Source of the DNA: Rhinopithecus roxellana
Lineage: Eukaryota > Chordata > Mammalia > Primates > Cercopithecidae
Assembly: GCF_007565055.1 (NCBI RefSeq)
Contig: NC_044561.1
Span: forward strand, 32,753,483 to 32,817,482
DNA: 64,000 bases
Reading direction: 5' to 3'
This document shows positions 23,757-34,712 of this stretch, in pieces. The notes beneath the pieces are model-generated. The model ran no database searches, was not told the DNA's origin, and was given only the letters and a program-made list of their open reading frames with translations. Within the stretch, counting starts at the first letter, position 1, and the number at the start of each line of letters is the position of its first letter. Made by a program: the position numbers and the translations under genes.

Positions 23757-24436
23757 TCATATGAAACTCCAAACAGCCAAAATAGCCAAAGTAATCCTAA
23801 TCACAAAGAACAAAGCCAGAGGCATCACATTAGCTGACTTCAAAATATACTATCAGGTGATGGTAACCAAAATAGCATGGTACTGGTGCCAAAACAGCAT
23901 GGTACTGGTACAAAAACAGACACATAGACCAATGGAACAATAGAGAACCCAGAAATAAAGCTGCATACCGACAGACATATGATCTTTAACAAAGTTAAGA
24001 AAAATAACCAACAGGGAAAAGACTACTCCCTATTCAATAAGTGGTGCTGGTGTAGTTGGTTAGCCATATGTAGAAAAATGAAACTCAACCCCACCTTTCA
24101 CCATATAAAAAAATTAACTCAGGTTGGATTAAAGATTTAAACATAAGACCTAAAACTATAAGAATCCTAGGAAACACCATTCTGGACATTGGCCTTGGGG
24201 AATAATTTATGACTAAGTCCTTAAAAGCAATTGCAACCGAAACAAAAATTGGTAAGTGGGATCTAATTAAACTAAAGAGCTCTGCACAGCAAAATAAATT
24301 ATCAACAGAGAAAACAGGCAACCTATAGAATGAGACAAAATACAAACTACACTTCCAACAAAGGTCCAATACCCCAAATCTATTTAAAAAATTAAACAAA
24401 TTAATAAGCATAAAACAAATAACCTGAATAAAAACT
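23757..24436 (+). mobile_element. L1 ORF2 internal fragment
   Basis: Sense L1 ORF2 sequence from ATGAAACTCCAAACAGCC to ATAACCTGAATAAAAAC, without a 3' UTR or poly-A tail. A 22-bp tandem duplication (23867-23888 and 23889-23910) shifts the reading frame, so the same AGCATGGTACTGGT word is read in two frames. No coding potential remains. Confidence 0.9.
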
Positions 24437-25093
24437 GAAAGACAGGGAGGAATTCTGAAAATTCCTTGTGGACAAAGAGGAGTTGGAGAGAGAAAAACTT
24501 GTGCACTCACTCTTCCAGACTGTGCGAAAAGAAATGAAGTCCTTTTTTACTTTTATTTTCTTTTCAAGTCATTATTTTTCAATTAAACTCCTCTGATTGC
24601 TAGTGAAGTAAACATTGTTCCCAAGTGACTTCAATTTCCACAAATTACAGGAGCTGTAAATAAACATTCACAAATGTTGCTTTAATATTATCAATTTGAG
24701 TAAGATATTTTCATACAATCATATTTAAATTGGGTTTGCTTATTTGAATAAATTTCATGAACATCTTAGTTCAACTTAGCATTTTAATGCTATGGAAATG
24801 GTTTATCAGAAATAATGGGCCTAATTATGAACTCATAGTATGTCACCAATTTCTGGATTTTCTCCCAAAATCACCATCAAGTCTATGAAAAGAGCCATTG
24901 AATCACTTGTTTTTGAACATAAACCAACCAAACCTTTCTAGGAACTGAAAATTGTATTTTCCCATTAATATGATCATTTCAGGAATTTTGCTAAATAGGA
25001 GGTCAGTATAAACAAACAAAAATTACCCATACTCACCATCAAGAGGTAGTCATGGTAACTTATTTTTATATTTCCTTCAATTCTTTTCTAAGC
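24437..25093. other. Single-copy AT-rich DNA between L1 pieces
   Basis: No family recognised. 24700-24860 has several homeobox-like TAAT/ATTA cores (for example CCTAATTATGAA), which is expected often in such composition. Confidence 0.45.
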
Positions 25094-25505
25094 TTTTTTT
25101 TTTTTTTTTTTCAACTTTTATTTTAGAATTAGGGAGTATGCATGCAGGTTGGTTGCAAAGGTATATTGAGTGATGTTGAGGTTTGGAGTATGAATCGATC
25201 TGTCACCAAGGTAGTGGGCATAGGACCCCAAAAAATAGTCTTTTGGCCCTTGCCTCCCTCCCTCTCTCCATCCTCTAGTAGTCCCCAGTGACTATCCTTT
25301 CCACCAGTATGCCCACACATACCCAATAGTTAGCTCCTGCTTATAAGTGAGAACACGCAGTATTTGATTCTGATTCCATCTTATCTTGCTTAGGATAATG
25401 GCCTCCATATGCATCCATTTTGCTGCAAATAACTCAATTTTGTTCTTTTTTATGGCTGTGTAGAATTCCAGTGGTATACATGAACCACTTTTTCTTCATC
25501 TACCA
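25094..25505 (-). mobile_element. L1 3' end, antisense
   Basis: Starts with a poly-T tract (reverse of the poly-A tail, 25094-25111), then antisense 3' UTR (CAACTTTTATTTTAGAATT) and the end of ORF2 (TTTTTTATGGCTGTGTAG). It is moderately diverged, L1PB/L1MA age. It ends near 25505, so it is 5' truncated. Confidence 0.88.
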
Positions 25506-25909
25506 GAAGATCTTTTAAATAACTACTTTAGTGGAGAATCAAATCTCCTTTGGTCAGAAAAGATGGACTCTCAGCAAAATTTTAGAAAGGGCTACAGAAG
25601 GAGATTTGGAGCATGTAAAATGTATAAAATAAGAACATCATGGTCATAATCTAAATTGCAGGTTAACCAGATTGCCAGCAGATCCAATTTATTTTGATTT
25701 ACAAGAAGTAACCTTCATTTCCCATCAGATTATTGGCAAAAATGTATTTATTGCCAACCTTGGCCACATTTTGTCTTTGAGCTTTCTTGATAAAGTTCAG
25801 GCGCTGAAAATGGAGTAGGGGTAAGAGGAACAATCTCAAAATCAGAAACCAAAATGAATTTCTCTTTCTTTTTGAATCTGTCCTTGGGACAGGCCAGAGT
25901 TGTTAGGCA
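25506..25909. other. Unassigned sequence, possible old coding relic
   Basis: On the minus strand a 65-codon frame (25748-25945) continues into readable sequence in another frame. This could be a frameshifted relic or chance. No protein family is recognised. Confidence 0.3.
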
Positions 25910-26370
25910 TAGTAGGTTCAACAGTGGCTCCCCAAAGATATGCAACTGGAATCTCAGAATGTAACTTTATTTGGCATAAGAATCTTTGTAGATGTCATTA
26001 AGGTTAGCATCTCAATTTGAGGTCATGCTGGATTGAGATAAGCATGAAATACACCAGTGAGTGTCCTTATAAGAGACAGAAAAGGAGAATACAAAGAAAC
26101 ATAGGGAAGAATAACATATGAAGACAAAAGTAGAGACTGGAATTATGCTGCCATCAGCCAAGCAATGCTTGGAGCCACCAAAAGCTGGAAGAGGCAAGGA
26201 AGAATTAAAATTTTTCCCTAAGGCTTTTGGAAGGAACATGGTCCTCTGACACTTTGATTCCAGACTTGTGGTTTCTGCAGCTGTGAGAGAATAAGTATCT
26301 GTTGTTTTAAGCCACCAGCTTGGATGTAAATTATTATGGCAGCCTTACAAAACTAGAAGACTAGATACGT
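25910..26370 (+). mobile_element. MLT1-like MaLR LTR
   Basis: Segments TGGCTCCCCAAAGATATGCA, GTGTCCTTATAAGAGACAG, AAAGCTGGAAGAGGCAAGG and TGTTGTTTTAAGCCACCAGC follow an old MLT1-type LTR in sense, with its polyadenylation region near the right end. No internal retroviral sequence adjoins it. Confidence 0.75.
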
Positions 26371-28539
26371 GGTCTTATTGTTAAACCCAACCAACCAACC
26401 TACCAACAGACAAACAGCATCCAACATGATCTAATGTTTTCTTCATATCCCTCATGATGAAAGGAAGGTACATAGAAAGAACTGGAATTGTCCTGAGTTA
26501 ATCCACTCCCTGACACTCTAGCCCAAACTTGAGGGGAACCATCCAAATCATTGTGAGTGGGTCACAGGAGGATGTCACATGTCACAGGAGGATACTAATT
26601 CCACCATTCACAATGTCTTGGCCCAGGGAATGGAGTCTGTTATGAGGCATTATACCACCTGGGCCTACACTAGGCAGGAATCGGCCTGAAAGCACATCCT
26701 ACATGTATCTGCTGCCTGTAGCATGTATGATTCATTGAAAATCTTAAGAGCCCATGGTTTTGCATACAGATATAAGGTTTTTTATATAATGGATGGATAA
26801 TAAGGATATTATTAAAGCCACTCTGTCCCAGGCTGGGACACAGTTTGAGAACCCAGCACTGCACATCTGGGCCGAAACACAAAAATTAGCCATCCTCTGT
26901 CAAGTCAGCCAGCAAGATGCTGCAGGCTGCAGCTGTTATGTGAGACTTAAAGACAGAAAATTTTCAGTGGCAAGCCTTAAATAGGAAAATGTTCATTGAA
27001 ATCTTGCTAAAGTCTTAGAATGCAATCTGACTAAAATCATAAATAAATACATAAACAAGCAAACAAAACAAAATTATCCCTGCCCCTGAAAAATAATCAA
27101 TCAGAAGTTCTTTGTGCTACAGTCCTACTAAGAGGAGATAATAGCTAAGTGGTGTTTACCCTCGTGGCAAAAATTCCCTTAGTGCCTTCTTAAAATATTA
27201 CCAATTACTCAAGAGAGAGTTCAACAAATGCTCTAGGATGCAAGTGAAGGCAACACAGGCTAAAGAATTATTGTGTCCTGCCTCAGCATCTGCTCTCCTA
27301 CTTCTATGGAAGAGGATCCAGCTATCCTGATGATCTGGCTATTTCCACAGAGGAGACACAATTCACTGATGGTCTTATCCTTCTTTCATGTATAATATGC
27401 ATAAGAGGAGATTTTACATATTTTGTGTTATTAAAGGGCTTTGACCACACAATTCATTTCCAAGGTGACTGTAGTTACCCTGTGAAATGATAATGACACA
27501 ACAACAAAAGTCAGCAGTGAGGATTAGCAAAGAAAAAACTGGGACCAGGAGTGGAGGTGCTGATTGATGTAATGTAGTCACCATGTACATGTTGCTATGG
27601 AAATTATGCAAAAATGAAAGAAAAAAGGAACTAAATAGTTGTATTGAGAGGATAGAAATGATATGGCCTGTCTCTGATAACATTATTGAGGAGACTTCTT
27701 CCATTTCCTGAGACAAGCATCTAGAATCATTAAAAATGGGAAATGAAGGGGTTCGTTTGGATGATTAAGTTAGCACTACAAACCTCTCATAAAATAAGAA
27801 TCAGCATCTATCCCCAGTCTCCTGATGACATTTTTTGGCACTGTGTTTACATCTCAAGTTCAGAAAGCTCCCTTGCAATCCTCATGACTAAGCTAATTTC
27901 ACTGACTTGGTTAAAAGGATATTTTCCATTTTTTTTTTTTTTTTTTTTTTCACAGCACAATCTTTGCTAAAGAATGGCTCCCAGGGTTTAATCTCTTATC
28001 CTAATTCGAATCACACAGTCCATAATTTCCTGGTATCCAAACAAATTCAGTGGGCAGGCATGAACAAAATTTGACCACAAACACTAGTAATCACCATTTG
28101 GTTTCAAGCTTTAATAAGAAACTGTGGCTACAATGCTATTTGCCAACGGACAGAAGTCCTCATATCAACCTCGGCCGTGGATATGATTTATTTTAAAAAG
28201 AAAGAAACTGGGAACCATCTGGGTAAAATTAACTGCCTGTGGTATGAACTTTGATCAGCCTACCAGAACCACCATCTAGCACCAAAACCCTTGAGTAAGT
28301 CGAAAACATAAGAATAAAAAATAGAGAAAATATAGGCAAAGAGAGAGAAAGCAAAACTCTTCCAAAACTCGTGTCAGAGTTAATAGTCTTTAGCAGTGAA
28401 AAAAAACCTTTTTTTCCTTGAGAGTTAATTAGTTGCTTCACTTTCCCTTGTCTAGAAAAGATTGCTGTAGTAATTATTATTAGCACGCTTAATAATAATG
28501 GTAAGCAGTAATAACAATTGAGCCTTTTTACATCCCAGG
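26371..28539. other. Largely single-copy DNA
   Basis: Contains CCAACCAACCAACC near 26388, a 13-bp direct repeat GTCACAGGAGGAT at 26561 and 26581, a 7-bp-arm palindrome at 26824-26840 and a T22 tract at 27929-27950. No gene or repeat family recognised. The 100-codon minus frame at 27414-27716 has no domain. Confidence 0.45.
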
Positions 28540-28690
28540 GTTAGTATTATAATTGGTGCCTTATGTATTAACTCTTCTGATCCTCACTAGAGGAAGCTCA
28601 CAAAGGTGACTGGCTAAGTCTCTCATAGCCAGTAGGTGGTGCAGCCTGAAGAACCCAGATGGTTCAGCTCCTGAATCCTTCCTCTTACTG
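28540..28690 (-). mobile_element. MIR fragment, antisense
   Basis: TATGTATTAACTCTTCTGATCCTCAC, split across 28562-28587, and GCCAGTAGGTGGTGCAGCC fit antisense MIR order. Confidence 0.6.
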
Positions 28691-28889
28691 TTACGTTCGG
28701 CAACGTCTCACATAACCAGTGGGAACCCGCACAGCAGATGACTCTTAACTTTGTTCTGTAAAAATTCCATAGTAGGTAAAATAAGCTATCACCCAAGGGC
28801 TTTCTCTACTCTCTAGTACAGAAAATGGACGTTAGCCTAGTGATACCAAAATGCTACTGTTCATGTGCAATCCTAGCCAGTTGAAACCA

Positions 28890-28975
28890 TTAAAGGGAAC
28901 AAACGTCGCTGAGCATCTACTGGATGCCAGACATTGTTTCATGAATTTCAATGTGATTTATCTCACTTACTCAAA
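28890..28975 (-). mobile_element. Short MIR fragment, antisense
   Basis: GAGCATCTACTGGATGCCAG followed by CATTGTTTCATGAATTTCA is the outer portion of an antisense MIR. It could join the piece at 28540-28690 only if rearranged. Confidence 0.5.
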
Positions 28976-29193
28976 AATATATATACACACATATATGTAT
29001 GGTAAGTTTGAAGACTGGTTAAAGAAGTGGGTGAGAAGTCTTGGCATTTTCTCAACTCTATAATTTTTTTTGGTGGTTTACTTTGTCTTTTGTAATTAAT
29101 AAAAAGTTCAATAACAACAGCTCACTTTCAAAATTTATGTTACTCTTTAGAATGTACTCAATCACTAGTTTTTGCTACATGTGAGTTGTTCTT

Positions 29194-29505
29194 TTATTTT
29201 ATTTTTTTATTTTTTATTTTTTTTTTTGAGACAGAGTCTCGCTCTGTCGCCCAGGCTGGAAGGCAGTGGCGCGATCTCGGCTCACTGCAAGCTCCGCCTC
29301 CCGGGTTCCCGCCATTCTCCTGCCTCAGCCTCCCGAGTAGCTGGGACTACAGGCACCCGCCACCACGCCTGGCTAATTTTTTGTATTTTTAGTAGAAACG
29401 GGGTTTCACCGTGTTAGCCAGGATGGTCTCAATTTCCAGACCTCGTGATCTGCCCACCTCGGCCTCCCAAAGTGCTGGATTACAGGTGGGCCACCGTGCC
29501 CGGCC
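29194..29505 (-). mobile_element. AluY-like, antisense
   Basis: T-rich tract, then a near-consensus antisense body ending CCGTGCCCGGCC. Target duplication GAGTTGTTCTT at 29183-29193 and 29508-29517. Low divergence. Confidence 0.96.
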
Positions 29506-29517
29506 GCGAGTTGTTCT

Positions 29518-29874
29518 TATAGTGGTCAGAGTCCCTCTTCAAATAGGTGATAAAACATCTTAAAGTATGTGAACATTCATATGTCTCAAGTTCAGTTAAC
29601 AAACAAATATAATTAGATTAAGCCTTGATGTTTCTAATAGACTTCTCTAATAAATGTATTTTCTTAATTTCTACTATTATTGCTTCTTATTTAAAATTGA
29701 GGATGTGATAAATAAGAAACAAATATAACTAGATAGAGCCTTCACATTTCTAAGTTTTCTCTAATAAATCTATTTCCTTAACTTCTACCACTATTAATTC
29801 TTCTTATTTAAAATTAAGCATAACTATTTGTTGCCACCTCATACAAAATAAAATAATGTAATATTAATTATGCT
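29518..29874. other. AT-rich sequence with a repeated motif
   Basis: AACAAATATAA..TAGAT..AGCCTT..ATTTCTAA followed by CTCTAATAAAT..ATTT..CTTAA occurs twice (about 29600-29695 and 29718-29815). This looks like an imperfect direct duplication about 115 bp apart. Confidence 0.6.
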
Positions 29875-30095
29875 TATTGTGCATGCGCTTTGTGTAAAGT
29901 TAGGTGTAAGTTGTCCGTGAGCTCAGTTAGCCCCCACTTGCCAAATTATGTAGCTGCTATTACTGTTATACCAATTTTTTTTTCAGACAGATAAAGGAAG
30001 GGAGGAGGGTTTCGTAACCACAGAGCTTAGTCACCAGAAGTGAACAGGACCAAGATTTGAACCTGACAGTTTGTCTTCAGAGTTGGAAATCTTAA
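29875..30095 (-). mobile_element. MIR, antisense
   Basis: TAGCCCCCACTTGCC, AGACAGATAAAGGAAGG, AGAGCTTAGTCACCAG and CCAAGATTTGAACCTGAC follow antisense MIR order. Confidence 0.6.
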
Positions 30096-33054
30096 TCTCC
30101 GTACATACTTGAGGTTTTGGGATCCTCACCAAATGTTCAGTTATCTAACTTAAATACGGACAATGTGAAGGTCACAAAATTGCTTTCAATCATCTCTAAG
30201 ATAAATCGCAGAGAGATAAGCAATTTTTCGGCAGATGAAATATAATTAAAACAAGAGATTACGTACCTTCTGGTCCTGTTGCCAAGAGAACACTGGTTTC
30301 CCCCAAGGCTTGATCTACTCATGAGGGCAAACATTGGGATACTTTGAATTTCTCCTCATCTAGGTAAGTTTCAAGATGCATTATGGCAACCAGAATAATT
30401 TTATTCAGGAATAGGAAAGGCCAGCTAGTTTAGCACACTTAGACATGAAATTTATTACTATCATATTTAATTCAATCTTACTTTTTTCTATTTTAATTTA
30501 CAGATAGAAATTATGCAGTAGTTTTATAGGCTGACCTGTGTAAACTCCTTCTCACAATTTTTTAATATAGTTCTGAGGATCATTTTATCATACCAAACTC
30601 CTATACAATAATATAATTGAGTTTCCTGCCACTCAATGAGTAATTGGCCTTCAGGTTTCTCTTAATGATTATAAATAAGACCTTATGATTTTCTTTGTTT
30701 TGTGTAAGAATGTTTGCTAATGAAAGTCTCAATCTACCACAATGTTTAACTTTGAGGAACAAGATATGAAAAAAGTATACTCTTAAAAACTTAAATGTTG
30801 AATTATTCCTTCACATGTAATGTCCTGAAACTTTTTTTTTTACAGCATACAAGGAGTAGATATTCAAGATGATTGCATAAATGTATACAAACTAGAGACT
30901 AGGAACCGGTAAGGCTTGTCCAGATGACAAGACACTCTTTGCTAAAATTAACATTCTCTCTCACCTCAGAGGTTTCATCATTGCTATTGCTGTTGTCGAT
31001 ATTGCTGTTTATTAAAACTGTGTTCTGTAAATTACCGGTGAGAGTGAGTGGTTTTCACATTGCCACATAGAAATCCTTCAGCGCTGTAAAGATAAGACCC
31101 TAAAAGATTGCTCACTGTACAGGGACTCTTGGCTAGCTAAAAAAAAATTTTAAAAATGCTAAATATTTCCATTGCTGAGATGTAAACGAAGAATTCTCAA
31201 ACATTTGAGGTATCCGTTTAATGTCTAAAATAAGAAGTAGAAACCTTTCACTAATAACTTGTGCTGTGAAACACATAAGTTTAAATGAGTAATTCAACAG
31301 TTACTGTTTGGATTTACATAGAGGGACTTTTGACCAAGCCTGTATTGAACACATACCAAAACAATTATGCCTAGTATGCACCCAGTGATAAGAATGTTTT
31401 CTTTTGGCATCTACTAGAGGAGAAACTTAGAGCAGCACGACTTCCTGCTGCTACCCTTGGGTCCGTGCTGTGGTAGTTATTTACCTGAATTGTCCTCGGA
31501 GTAACTGCATTTCCTTGTATATGAAATGAACCTAAAGTAATGGATTTGCCCATTAGTGAATACTATTAGAAACAATTTCAGTTGTAATGCAATTCCTGTT
31601 CAGTTCCATACAATTTCTATATCGAAACACAACGGGAAGAAAAATGACAACCAATCAACCAGTAAAACTGCAATAAATAATCTTTAGGTGAGAAAACAGT
31701 CAAAAGAATGTGGATTTGGAAGTCTTTCCATTGTGCTAATTATAGATCTTTTTTTTATCTCTCTGGATACTTGTTAATAGTCATTAGGTTTATACAATTT
31801 TCTCTTTTTAATGCATCAAAAAAAACACCAAATAGGAATAAGTAAATCTGTATAACGGGACATCTAACCATTGGTTTAAAAATACATAACCTACAGCCTA
31901 AGATAAAGAAGAAATATATACATGTGCAGCTTTTTTTGACTGACTGTATTATAAAATATGCTAAAATTATACTGCAAATGAACTCTCCTCACCTCCCAAA
32001 TGATAGCAAAACATACAGTGAAACAAAATTGTACAAGTTTATATTAAGGCTCTCAAATTTAAACTAAACATAAAAACTGACCAATTTATCTTGGGATTCT
32101 AAAAAAAAAATGAATCTAACAAATTTCAAATTGATGATACCGGACATGTTGTCATCATATAACAGTAAAAGTAAATTATCTGAAGAAATATCAAGTTTTA
32201 ATAATAAATGGGAACAATACCGAACATCATCTAAAGGCCAGTTTCTAGTTTTCTCAGCACCATGGGTAACTTTTGTAAGAAATGAGATAATTAGATTTAC
32301 TGCAAATGAAATTTTGATGAAGTGGTATTGAAGAATAATATTCTATGAAATCCCTTGTTACCTTGAAAGGAGCTAAATGACAACAGCTTGATTATTATGG
32401 GAGATACCTTTAGGTTTTTTCCTTCTAAATTGTGGGTAGTGACTATTTCGGTATTTTCTGTAATGGTATTTTCTGTAAGTGATATTACCCAGCTTTTAGG
32501 TCCAGATCTTAGCCAGATCACTTCCTGAAACCTGCCTTCTGTGTTCTTCCTTAGCCTGTGAATAGTGGCAGCATTTAACATTAATACCATGCAATTACCT
32601 TGTTCTATGATAATCTTTCATATTTTCGCTTGTTTTCTCAAACTCTTCTTAACTCTAAGGTCAAATTTCATGCCCTATATAGTTCCCTTCCTTTCGTATC
32701 ACCTTTATGTAGCTAAGATTATAGTAAGTTCTTAACAAGAATTTATAGATTCATTGGTCAAATTATTAACCGTTCAACAAGAAGACCAAAGCCAATGTAA
32801 TATTTTTTAAAGTATGGGTTAAGAAAACTACCTTTGGTATTATCCTTAAAGAGAATTTTAGTCCTCATTTTCCAGTACATACACTCAACTATACTTCCCA
32901 TTTGTAAGAAAACCAGCTGCATTTGGGAACATTTTTTAATTGTTGAAGTCTTAACATTGATACCTTTAACTATTTAGTTACAATCTTTCTGAATATTATG
33001 CACAAGTTTCGCTAAAGATAACTAAAGAGATTGTACTCCACACTTCAGATGAAT
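30096..33054. other. About 3 kb of single-copy DNA
   Basis: No recognised repeat or gene. Frames of 60-97 codons occur (for example minus at 32297-32590) without domains. Isolated CpGs occur around 31020-31090 and 31430-31510 but do not form an island. Confidence 0.5.
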
Positions 33055-33200
33055 GGCTTTAAAACCTTAGTGGGTAGAATTCACCAGGATTTTTGCTTAA
33101 AGTGCAAACTTCTCAGTTAGTTCCAAGTCCGGAGATTCTGATTTAACAGGCATAGAACAGGACCTGGGAATCTGCATTTTAAATAAACTCAAGGTCCATC
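33055..33200 (+). mobile_element. MER5-like hAT fragment
   Basis: GAATTCACCAGGATTTTTGC, GGAGATTCTGATTTAACAGGC and CCTGGGAATCTGCATTTTAAA match the MER5A/B order. Termini are decayed. Confidence 0.7.
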
Positions 33201-33285
33201 TTGAATACACTCAGAAATAAGTGATTTTACTACTTGAGAAATGTAACTTGAGGAGTTTAAAATCTGTCATAAAAATTAATTATGT

Positions 33286-33610
33286 GGCTGGGCATGGTGA
33301 CTCATGCCTGTAGTCCCAACACTTTGGAAGGCTAAGGCGGGCAGATCACAAAGTCAAGAGTTCAGGACCAGCCTGGCCAATATGGTGAAACCTTGTCTTT
33401 ACTAAAAATACAAAAAACATTAACCAGGTCTGGTGGTGGGTGCCAGCTACTTGGGAGGCTGAGGCAAGATAGTTGCTTGAATCCAAGCTGCTTGGGAGGC
33501 TGAGGCAGGAGAATTGGTTGAACCCAGGAGGTGGAGGTTGCAGTGAGCCTAGATTGTGCCACTACACTGCAGGCTGGGTGACAGAGCAAGACTCCATCTC
33601 AAAAAAAAAA
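33286..33610 (+). mobile_element. Alu (AluS-like) with 41-bp internal tandem duplication
   Basis: GGCTGGGCATGGTGACTC to poly-A. The segment AGCTACTTGGGAGGCTGAGG is present twice: 33445-33485 and 33486-33526, 41 bp each and diverged. Target duplication AAAATTAATTATGT (33272-33285) and AAAATTAAGTATGT (33611-33624), one mismatch. Confidence 0.95.
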
Positions 33611-33849
33611 AAAATTAAGTATGTGCTTTGGCACTTTAAAGAGAAGTACATAAGTGAGTCATTCTTGGTTTCTGTTCTGTCCATCTCTGCTAATTTTTGT
33701 TTCTTTCTTTGTTCACCTTGGCTGGTCTGTGTATTTACATGTAACTTTCATGAAAACTCCATCCATCTTCATCAATACACATAATATATACCTTGCAAGG
33801 CCCTATTTAGATGTGCTATTCAAATATTTCTGAGCTGGATGAATCAGTC

Positions 33850-34193
33850 TGTATTAGTCTGTTTTCATGCAAATAAAGACATATTTGACTGGGTAATTTA
33901 TAAATAACAAGTGATTTAATGGACTCACAGTTTCACCTGGCTGGGGAAGCCTCACAATCATGGCAGAAAGCAAAGGAGGAGCAAAGGCATGTCTTACATG
34001 GCAGCAGGCAAAAGAGCTTGTGCAGGGGAACTCCCATTTATGAAACCAACAGAGACTTATTCATTACCATGAGAACAGTACGGGGGAGACCGCCCCCATG
34101 ATTCAATTATCTCCACCTGGCCCTGCCCTTGACATATTGGGATTACTACAATTCAAGGTGAGATTTGGGTGGGGACACAGCCAAACCATATCA
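33850..34193 (-). mobile_element. Solo THE1/MST LTR, antisense, with 5-bp TSD
   Basis: Complete by its ends: TGTATTAGTCTGTTTTC at left and CCAAACCATATCA at right, 344 bp, TG..CA bounded. CAGTC lies immediately outside both ends (33845-33849 and 34194-34198). That is the 5-bp duplication expected for an ERVL-MaLR integration. No internal sequence remains, so this is the product of LTR-LTR recombination. Confidence 0.93.
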
Positions 34194-34327
34194 CAGTCCC
34201 ATAATCTCTTTTGTAGTGACAAAGATCACTAATTTGAACCATTCATGATATTTTCTTATACTATAATTTTTGAAAGATTTATGGAAGATTTACTTATTTC
34301 GTTTTATATCTCCTCCACCTTCACTAC

Positions 34328-34712
34328 TGCAATGGACTAAATGGTTGTTGTTCTCCCCCCACCCAAATTCATATGTCAAAATCGTAACTCATAATGTATG
34401 GTACTAGGAAGTGGGGTCTTTGGAAGCTAATTAGGTCATGAGACTGGAGTCCATGTGAATGAGATTCCCACCTTTATAAAAAAGATCCCCGAGAACTCTC
34501 TTGCTCTTTTTCTATTGTGTGAGGATATAAAGAAAAGATGGCAGTCTGCAAGTCAGAAGAGGGTCCTCACAAGAAACCATCCATGCTGGTACTCTAATCT
34601 CATTTTTCTGAACTCAAGATCTGTAAGAAATAAATTTCTGTTGTTTATAAATCCATCCAGTTTACAAAGTTCCTAGTCTGGTACTTTGTTGTGGCAGCCC
34701 GAGCTAAAACAA
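34328..34712 (+). mobile_element. MLT1-like MaLR LTR, sense
   Basis: TGCAATGGACTAAATGG, AATTCATATGTCAAAATCG, AAGCTAATTAGGTCATGAG and GTAAGAAATAAATTTCTG with TTGTTTATAA (polyadenylation region) fit an MLT1-type LTR. It lies 135 bp right of the THE1/MST LTR but in opposite orientation, and is older by divergence. Confidence 0.8.

Noticed and set aside
26561..26593. GTCACAGGAGGAT direct repeat as a target-site duplication
   Set aside because: The copies are only 20 bp apart with no element between; it is a small local duplication.
26824..26840. TGTCCCAGGCTGGGACA palindrome as an operator or hairpin terminator
   Set aside because: 7-bp arms are common by chance; there is no T-run or gene context.
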